5,784 bases of DNA. Source: Tepidisphaeraceae bacterium (GTDB taxonomy: Bacteria; Planctomycetota; Phycisphaerae; Tepidisphaerales; Tepidisphaeraceae). The notes beneath the pieces were generated by a model. It saw only the letters and a program-made list of their open reading frames with translations. It ran no database searches and was not told the origin of the DNA. The position numbers were made by a program, and so were the translations under genes. Position 1 is the first letter of the stretch, and each line of letters begins with the position of its first letter. Below, piece after piece: positions 1 to 5,784 of this stretch. The stretch is from the NCBI GenBank assembly GCA_025450555.1, contig JANWHF010000331.1:1-5784 (forward strand), written 5' to 3'.

Positions 1-26
1 CGAAGCTTGCGTTACAAGTGCCCGCC

Positions 27-350
27 ATGGCCGATGCAAAGCACAAAATCGATCTCGATCAGGTCGCGCATGTCGCCAAGCTCGCCCGGCTTGCGCTGGA
101 CCAGGATCATCTTCGCAAGCTGGCGGCGCAGCTCGAATCGATCCTCGAATATGTCGCCAAAATCAGCGAAGTCGATGTCACCGGCGTCGAGCCGACGGCT
201 CATGCTCTGCCGCTGCATAATGTCCTTCGCGAAGATGTGGTCGAGCCGAGCCTGCCGGTGGATAAAGTGCTTATGAATGCGCCCGACACCGATGGCCCGT
301 TTTTCAAAGTGCCCAAAATCATCGGCGGCGACGAAGATTCCGCCGGCTGA
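27..350 (+). CDS. gatC: Aspartyl/glutamyl-tRNA amidotransferase subunit C (GatC)
   Basis: GatC is the small subunit of the cytoplasmic GatCAB complex, which amidates misacylated Glu-tRNA(Gln) and/or Asp-tRNA(Asn). It wraps around the GatA-GatB interface and stabilises GatA. The 107-residue product has the family layout: an N-terminal helix with VAHVAKLARLAL (residues 13-24), a second helix with QLESILEYVAKI (38-49), then EVDVTGVEPTAH and the LREDVVEPSLPVDKVLMNAP segment, ending in a FFKVPKII strand. It is slightly longer than most family members because of a short acidic tail. I chose ATG 27 because it puts the first conserved helix at the usual distance. No clear Shine-Dalgarno sequence precedes it, the frame stays open to the window edge, and GTG 18 is an alternative start. 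gatA follows after 56 bp on the same strand, so the two are probably co-transcribed. Confidence 0.95.
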   Translation: MADAKHKIDLDQVAHVAKLARLALDQDHLRKLAAQLESILEYVAKISEVDVTGVEPTAHALPLHNVLREDVVEPSLPVDKVLMNAPDTDGPFFKVPKIIGGDEDSAG

Positions 351-406
351 CCGCGAATTGATAACTCTGCAATCGCTCCAGATCATCAATACAGAATTGG
401 TAAGTC

Positions 407-1863
<1,457 letters not shown>

Positions 1864-1867
<4 letters not shown>

Positions 1868-2661
1868 GCCGATTCCCCCGGTCCCTCATCAAGCTGAATC
1901 GTTTCCGGAGCGGGTTGCTGTCCCGCGCCCGCGCGCCGCGTGAAGCGCAAATTGGGCAACCGCAAAACTGCTTGTCGGATGCTCTGATCCCACTTAGTCC
2001 GCACCTTCAAAAGATCCGGATCATCCTCCATGAACCTCCGGTGCCGCGTCACATCCAGCTCATCGGTAGAATATGCAAGCAAATCGATCGGCGGACCCAC
2101 CGTAACATTCGATTTCATCGTCGAATCCAGCGACAGCAGTGCATACTTGGCCGCTTCCTCAAGCGTCGTCTGATTGAAGCGGATGCCGCGGTCGAGGATC
2201 GGTCGGCCGTACTTGGTTTCGCCGATCTGAAGGTAAGGCGAATCTTCCGTCGCCTGTAACGGGTTGCCCTGCGGGTAGATCAGCATCAGGTCTGGCGCTT
2301 CGCCGCGGACTTGTCCGCCGAGGATGAAATTGACGTTGAAATTGTAATGATCGCGCTCCAGCGCCGCCCGGTCGAGGTCGGAAACACGCCGAATCTGTTC
2401 CCCGATAACTCGTGCCGCGTCATACAGCGATGGCGCGGCAGCCAGTCCCTTACCCTCCTCCCAGTCGCGCCTCAGCAACGTCAGGATCGACTGCGTCAGC
2501 GACAGGCTGCCGCTGGGCAGTAGCACGAACACGCGCTCGCCGGCCGCAATGAACGTGTGCATCTTGCGCGTGGTGTTGATCTGGTCGTACCCCGCGTTGG
2601 TTCGCGAGTCGGAGGCCATCACCAGGCCGAATTTAGTTACAATTCCCAGGCAATATGTCAT
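1864..2661 (-). CDS. anbu: Anbu-type proteasome-like peptidase
   Basis: This is a bacterial 20S-proteasome beta-subunit relative of the Anbu (ancestral beta-subunit, COG3484-type) family, an N-terminal nucleophile hydrolase expected in the cytoplasm. The protein starts MTYC, so removal of Met exposes the catalytic Thr. D18 in the MASDSRTNAG motif and K33 in TRKMHTF are the expected partner residues (D17 and K32 after Met removal). Family blocks follow: VFVLLPSGSLSLTQS (44-58), NVNFILGGQ (109-117), GETKYGRPILDR (147-158) and SLDSTMKSNVTVGPPIDL (177-194). At 265 residues it is a little long because of a Pro/Gln/acidic tail from about residue 243. A TAGGAGA ribosome site about 10 nt before ATG 2661 supports the start. 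The usual Anbu neighbours (alpha-E protein, ATP-grasp and transglutaminase-like proteins) are absent here. It ends tail-to-tail with gatA and is divergent from the glycoamylase gene. The substrate is unknown for the family. Confidence 0.93.
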
Positions 2662-2670
2662 TCGCAGTCA

Positions 2671-2676
2671 TCTCCT
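2671..2676 (-). promoter_or_regulatory. Ribosome binding site of the Anbu gene
   Basis: On the minus strand this reads AGGAGA, with 9-10 nt between it and ATG 2661. A second ATG directly after it on the minus strand is out of frame with the protease. The site therefore supports the start that places Thr at residue 2, as the catalytic mechanism requires. Confidence 0.7.
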
Positions 2677-2712
2677 AAACGCGCGACGCAAGGACAGCGA
2701 GATAGTTGTTTA

Positions 2713-2769
2713 CCGCCGACGCGAAGCGGAGTCCTTATCCCTTTAGCCGCTCCACCTGTGGAGCGCGTC
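2713..2769 (+). repeat. REP-like palindromic unit, left copy
   Basis: The core at 2741-2769 begins CTTTAGCCGC and contains an 8 bp stem with a 2 nt loop, CGCTCCACCTGTGGAGCG, at 2748-2765. A second weaker hairpin lies outward (CCGC 2713-2716 with GCGG 2726-2729), followed by GTCCTTATCC at 2731-2740. The whole unit is an inverted match to the right copy. The core matches at 27 of 29 positions, and by hand alignment about 46 of 57 positions match over the extended unit. This two-hairpin design in an intergenic space resembles REP/BIME elements mobilised by REP-associated tyrosine transposases. No such transposase is in the window, so that assignment is inference. Confidence 0.75.
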
Positions 2770-2856
2770 CAGTTCGTTTTCCGCGCAGACCTGCCTTTAA
2801 AGTGCAAATCCGCGCTGCTCGGCGCTCCCGAATCGCTCCCGTTATTGAACCCACTT

Positions 2857-2913
2857 GACGCGCCCCACAGGTGGGGCGGCTAAAGCGGAAAGGACGCCGT
2901 AGTGCGGCGGCGG
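2857..2913 (-). repeat. REP-like palindromic unit, right copy (inverted)
   Basis: This is the inverted partner of the unit at 2713-2769, separated from it by 87 bp. The core at 2857-2885 holds the stem CGCCCCACAGGTGGGGCG at 2861-2878. The outer hairpin is clearer than in the left copy: CGCCG 2895-2899 pairs with CGGCG 2905-2909 around TAGTG. Compared with the left core, the only two changes are a T-A pair replaced by a C-G pair at the same stem position, so the hairpin is kept in both copies. The head-to-head pair with a short spacer is the layout of a BIME. Confidence 0.75.
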
Positions 2914-2983
2914 CGAGCGTTAATATATCCGCGAAAGGAATAATACCGCCACGTCGCCCTTGCAACAGCATTGACATAGTGGG

Positions 2984-4255
2984 ATGGAAAGGCGAATGCC
3001 GATCGAGGTGGACAAAGCGACGGCCGAGGAGCTGGACCGGCTTGCCGACAGCGCCTGGTCCTGGTTTGTCGTCAATACGCATCCGGTCACGGGGCTGACG
3101 CTGGATCGCGCTGCCAACGGTTCCCGCGGAAAGCAGCGCAACGTTGGATCTTTGGGCGGAACGGGTTTTTATCTTGGCCTGCTGCCCGTAGCGGTCGAAC
3201 GCGGACGCATGGAAGAGAAAGCCGCGGCTCAGCGGGCGGAGCGCACAATGCGATTCGCGCTGGATTCCATCGATCACGTCGATGGGATCGTGCTCCATTT
3301 CGTGGACTGGACGACCGGCCGACGCGCGGGAAAGTCTGAATATTCGCTTCTGGATACTTCGATTTTCCTTCACGGCTGCATCGTCGCCGCCCAACGATTT
3401 GGTAGCGCAGTGGCCGCGCTGGCCGATGAACTGCTCGAACGCGTTCTATGGGAGAATCTAAAGATCAGTGATTCCCGCACTGGAAAATCAGTTCTGGCCT
3501 ACGGATTCGACGGTGCGACCCGCCAGCTTCTCCGCGCCGGCGCGAATGTCCGATCGAGCGAAAACCTGATGCCCTGCGTCCTGGCCTGTGGCTCGCATGG
3601 CCATGCCATCGGCCCCTGGTGCTGGGAGAACATGGCGATCGTTTCCGATCTCCCGGCACGCATTCATGGCTGGACGCCACCTACTGAGGCGCGTGGCCTG
3701 CTCAACGCCCATCACGGCCTGTTCACTTCCTACTATGGCCTGGCATGGATGAACCTTGCCGGCCTTCATGATCCGGATGGCGTTGACCTGTGGGCCAATG
3801 CCCGTCGGGCCGCGATCTTCAATCGTGCTATTTGTCGAGAGGTTTTCTCAAAATCATTCTCCACCTATCGCCCCGCAAACGACGGCTGGTGGGGCCTGAG
3901 CGCCGGTGACAGTCCCGCCGGCTACGTTGTCCCCGATCCGCTCGTCGGAGATTGCAATGGCACCGTCTGGCCGACAGCCGCGGTCGCATCGTTTCCCTGG
4001 GCATCCGACCAACTCTCACAAGATCTCACCTCATGGAAGAACAGCCCCTGGTGGTCCCGCGTGCGCGGCCCCTATGGCCTCAGTTCCTTTTCCATCGACC
4101 GCAATTGGGTCGCACCCGAGCTTCTCTCCATCGACCTCGGCAGCTTCGCCATCAACTGGTGGAACGCGCGCAAGGGAGTGATTCATCATCTGTGGGCTTC
4201 GCATCCCCTCGCGCGAAAAGGATTGGAGAGCCTGCAATTCTCGAAGCCGCACTGA
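2984..4255 (+). CDS. Glycoamylase-like (PF10091/COG5368-type) protein
   Basis: This 423-residue protein resembles the glycoamylase family, an alpha/alpha-barrel group that includes GH144 beta-1,2-glucanases and the central domain of cyclic beta-1,2-glucan synthases. Family-like blocks run in order: NTHPVTGLTLDRA (31-43), GFYLGLLPVAVERG (61-74), HFVDWTTGRRAGKSEYSLLDT (105-125, with E119 and D124), SSEN with E193 before a GSHGHAI block (203-209), AWMNLAGLHD (254-263), GWWGLSAGDSPAGY (301-314, with D309), NGTVWPTAAVASFPW (325-339), GPYGLSSFSIDRNW (362-375), and an LSIDLGSFAINWWNARKG block (381-398, with D384). The role of E193 and D309 as active-site candidates is inference by motif position. 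There is no signal peptide, unlike many secreted relatives, so the site is probably cytoplasmic. The start is uncertain: ATG 2984 has an in-frame stop just upstream, and ATG 2996 has GGAAAGG before it but only 3 nt away. The exact substrate is unknown; a glucan hydrolase is the best guess. Confidence 0.85.
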   Translation: MERRMPIEVDKATAEELDRLADSAWSWFVVNTHPVTGLTLDRAANGSRGKQRNVGSLGGTGFYLGLLPVAVERGRMEEKAAAQRAERTMRFALDSIDHVDGIVLHFVDWTTGRRAGKSEYSLLDTSIFLHGCIVAAQRFGSAVAALADELLERVLWENLKISDSRTGKSVLAYGFDGATRQLLRAGANVRSSENLMPCVLACGSHGHAIGPWCWENMAIVSDLPARIHGWTPPTEARGLLNAHHGLFTSYYGLAWMNLAGLHDPDGVDLWANARRAAIFNRAICREVFSKSFSTYRPANDGWWGLSAGDSPAGYVVPDPLVGDCNGTVWPTAAVASFPWASDQLSQDLTSWKNSPWWSRVRGPYGLSSFSIDRNWVAPELLSIDLGSFAINWWNARKGVIHHLWASHPLARKGLESLQFSKPH

Positions 4256-4396
4256 TCCAGGATGCTTATTAACCCATTCGGACCGCGAAGATGAGCCGAG
4301 CGAGCTTCGGCAGGCGGTTGCCAACAGAAAGTGCCGCGATCTGGCATCTTGGGTCGATAGTGGTAGAAATTGGCTATCACTCGGGCCATTGGAAAC

Positions 4397-4401
4397 AGGA
4401 G
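4397..4401 (+). promoter_or_regulatory. Ribosome binding site of the SH3-domain gene
   Basis: AGGAG lies 7 nt before ATG 4409, which is ideal spacing. It decides against the longer in-frame start at 4370 and places a lysine/arginine-rich n-region at the very start of the signal peptide. Confidence 0.8.
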
Positions 4402-4408
4402 ATCATCC

Positions 4409-4903
4409 ATGAAGCGCATTTCCGGAGCCAAGGCTCCGCGATTCCGGCGGGGCGTGCTGATTGCGGTCGTTGCGGGGCTGACTGCGATCGCGGCGGCGGA
4501 GCAGGTCGTGGTTCACCAGGACGTGGACATTAAGAGCGACAAGAATCCGCTGGCTGACCCGGTGGAATCGGTGACGGCGAATACGCAGCTTCAGGTGCTC
4601 AGTCGCGATGGCGGATGGGTGCGCGTGAAGACGCCTGATGGCAAGGAAGGATTCGTATCGCAGGATGATCTGGCTTCCAACACCGACGTGACGGACCTGA
4701 GCGGAAGCGGAAACGTCAACGGCGTCAGCTCCGCAGCAGCGGGGCGCGGACTTCAGGATGACACCGAGCATTATGCCGGGCAAAAGCATCTTTCGACGGA
4801 AGGCGTCAATCTCATGATCCGCTGGGGCAACGAAGTGTCGGGTCGCGACCTTCGCGAATTCGCCAAGGCCGGGAATGTCGGGCCGCGGAAATATCGCAAA
4901 TGA
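4409..4903 (+). CDS. Exported bacterial SH3-domain protein
   Basis: The 164-residue product begins with a basic n-region (KRISGAKAPRFRR) and a hydrophobic stretch (residues 15-30, GVLIAVVAGLTAIAAA). A possible signal peptidase I site follows AIAAA, so it is exported or membrane-anchored by its N-terminus. Residues about 33-90 form a bacterial SH3 (SH3b) domain: VVVHQDVDIKSDKNPLADPV, then LQVLSRDGGWVRVKTPDGKEGFVSQDDL, which shows the typical GWV-V-DGKEGFV pattern. SH3b domains commonly bind cell-wall peptides or act as protein-protein modules. A Ser/Gly/Asn-rich linker (about 95-115) leads to a C-terminal motif, NEVSGRDLREFAKAGNVG (141-158). This motif resembles tails I recall in other SH3b proteins of this kind, but I have no name for it. 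The M48 lipoprotein gene follows after 76 bp, so a shared envelope role is plausible. No enzymatic domain is visible. Confidence 0.85.
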   Translation: MKRISGAKAPRFRRGVLIAVVAGLTAIAAAEQVVVHQDVDIKSDKNPLADPVESVTANTQLQVLSRDGGWVRVKTPDGKEGFVSQDDLASNTDVTDLSGSGNVNGVSSAAAGRGLQDDTEHYAGQKHLSTEGVNLMIRWGNEVSGRDLREFAKAGNVGPRKYRK

Positions 4904-4979
4904 ACAAGTCGATGCCGGCGCGTTGCAATGATGCGGCGCGATGAGTTTCCTCTTCAAACATGCCAATTACGGAACTGAC

Positions 4980-5784
4980 ATGAAACTGTTGACCCCTCGA
5001 AAGACTCTTTTGGCTGCCGGTTCGATGACCGCGGCAGCGCTGATTTTGTCGATGATTCCTTTCAATATGGGCGGCTGTTCCGCGACGAATCTCGATGTCG
5101 CCACGCTCGTTCAGGGCGGCGGAAAGCTGATCCAGACAGCGAGCATCACCGAAAAAGATGAGCCATCGCTGGGCGAAGCGGTGGCGATTCAGGTGACCAA
5201 CCGATATCCGATTTCACGCGATAAGGCGCTGACGCGCTATGTGACGCTGGTGGGGCGGACGGTGGGAGCGGCTTCGACGATGCCGAACGTTAAATACTAC
5301 TTTGCCGTGCTCGATACCGATCAGGTGAATGCCTTCTCCGGGCCGCACGGCTACATCATGATCACCCGCGGCGCGCTGCGGATGATGCATAACGAATCGG
5401 AGCTGGCCGGCGTGCTTGGGCACGAGATCGGCCACGTCTGCAAACATCATGGGCTCGATGCTGTCCATGCGGCCGGCACCGCCGAAGCCTTCAAGACGAT
5501 GGCGCGAAGCGAACAGCATGCGGCCGTGTTCACGCAGGGCGCGGATAATCTCGGTGACATCATCCTCAACACCGGCTTCTCGCAGCCTCAGGAAGAGCAG
5601 GCTGATGAGCAGGGGGTCATCTTCATGACGGCGGCGGGCTACAACCCCGACGGATATCTGCACCTACTTCAGCGGATCCAGGCCGAGCAAGGCAGCGGCG
5701 GCCGCCCCTTCGGCACCCACCCCGGCATCAAGGATCGCGTGAAGCGCGTGAGCGATCAGATTGCACGCGCGGGAACGTCGGGAA
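4980..5784 (+). CDS. M48-family zinc metalloprotease lipoprotein, 3' end cut by window
   Basis: 268 codons are visible with no stop before the window end, so the gene is partial. The N-terminus is a signal peptide (basic MKLLTPRK, hydrophobic core about 9-27) ending in a lipobox-like MGGC with C33. The protein is probably a lipoprotein facing the periplasm. The M48 domain shows the substrate strand NAFSGPHGYIMITRGAL (117-133) and the zinc motif HEIGH (148-152). The third ligand is likely E205 in the ExxxD motif EEQAD (205-209). AAGYNPDGY (218-226) and THPGIKDRVKRV (246-257) are the usual downstream blocks. This matches BepA/LoiP/Oma1-type peptidases that act in envelope quality control. The start follows a weak GGA site 6 nt upstream. 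What lies beyond THPGIKDRV cannot be seen; many relatives end shortly after, some carry TPR repeats. Confidence 0.93.
   Translation, partial: MKLLTPRKTLLAAGSMTAAALILSMIPFNMGGCSATNLDVATLVQGGGKLIQTASITEKDEPSLGEAVAIQVTNRYPISRDKALTRYVTLVGRTVGAASTMPNVKYYFAVLDTDQVNAFSGPHGYIMITRGALRMMHNESELAGVLGHEIGHVCKHHGLDAVHAAGTAEAFKTMARSEQHAAVFTQGADNLGDIILNTGFSQPQEEQADEQGVIFMTAAGYNPDGYLHLLQRIQAEQGSGGRPFGTHPGIKDRVKRVSDQIARAGTSG

Larger units (their letters stand above)
2662..2983. other. Divergent intergenic region with REP-like inverted pair
   Basis: These 322 bp separate the starts of the Anbu gene (leftward) and the glycoamylase gene (rightward), so both promoters are expected here. Most of the space is taken by two inverted REP-like units (about 2713-2769 and 2857-2913). 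An AT-rich island (TTAATATAT, 2920-2928) just outside the right unit is the best place for a rightward -10 element, but I find no matching -35, so I do not call a promoter. No convincing ORF lies here. Confidence 0.7.

Noticed and set aside
2741..2885. Inverted repeat as a rho-independent terminator or insertion-sequence ends
   Set aside because: It sits at the 5' ends of both flanking genes with no T-run after the stems, and the 87 bp between the arms is too short to encode a transposase.
2971..2976. Perfect TTGACA -35-like hexamer before the glycoamylase gene
   Set aside because: It lies only 7 bp before ATG 2984, so a -10 element 17 bp downstream would fall inside the coding region, and none is seen there.
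2735..3394. Minus-strand open frame of 219 codons over the divergent spacer and glycoamylase start
   Set aside because: It crosses the REP-like pair and is antisense to conserved glycoamylase motifs; its arginine-rich, low-information translation matches no family I know.
4286..4309. Possible hairpin (CGAAG...CTTCG) after the glycoamylase gene as a terminator
   Set aside because: The stem is only about 5 bp with a long loop and no T-run follows.
4291..4533. Short plus-strand open frame starting at ATG 4291
   Set aside because: It has no ribosome site and overlaps the better supported SH3-domain gene in another frame.
4403..4966. Minus-strand open frame of 187 codons opposite the SH3-domain gene
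   Set aside because: It has no recognisable domain, lies entirely antisense to a gene with an ideal ribosome site, a signal peptide and an SH3b domain, and is explained by GC-rich codon bias.
5214..5663. Minus-strand open frame of 149 codons opposite the M48 gene
   Set aside because: It is antisense to the HEIGH zinc motif region and its histidine/arginine-rich translation is typical of a shadow frame.

Overview
The window reads as GC-rich chromosomal DNA from a free-living bacterium. It carries five complete genes and one gene cut by the right edge. The mix is a bacterial GatCA pair, a stand-alone Anbu protease, a glycoamylase-family protein, an SH3-domain exported protein and an M48 lipoprotein. 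Together with the REP-like palindromes, this fits a Planctomycetes/Phycisphaerae-type or similar environmental Gram-negative lineage. That placement is inference from protein style only; no marker in the window settles it. I see no phage, plasmid, transposase, CRISPR, tRNA or rRNA sequence.

Left part (1-1867, + strand): gatC and gatA, 56 bp apart, encode two subunits of the tRNA-dependent amidotransferase GatCAB, which makes Gln-tRNA(Gln) and/or Asn-tRNA(Asn). gatB does not follow. gatA instead runs tail-to-tail, with a 4 bp overlap, into a minus-strand gene.

Middle (1864-4255): the minus-strand gene is an Anbu-type proteasome-like N-terminal threonine hydrolase. Its start faces a plus-strand gene for a cytoplasmic-looking glycoamylase-like (PF10091/COG5368-type) protein. 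The 322 bp divergent spacer between them holds the most distinctive non-coding feature of the window. It is a head-to-head pair of REP-like palindromic units, with 29 bp cores matching at 27 positions. The only two differences between the cores are compensatory within the hairpin stem.

Right part (4256-5784, + strand): a small exported protein with a bacterial SH3 domain is followed 76 bp later by an M48 zinc metalloprotease with a lipoprotein-type signal, truncated by the window end. Both look like envelope proteins and may form one transcription unit.

I found no clear multi-gene system that would count as undescribed. The best leads are the REP pair in a divergent promoter region, the Anbu gene without its usual partners, the signal-less divergent glycoamylase, and the SH3/M48 envelope pair.
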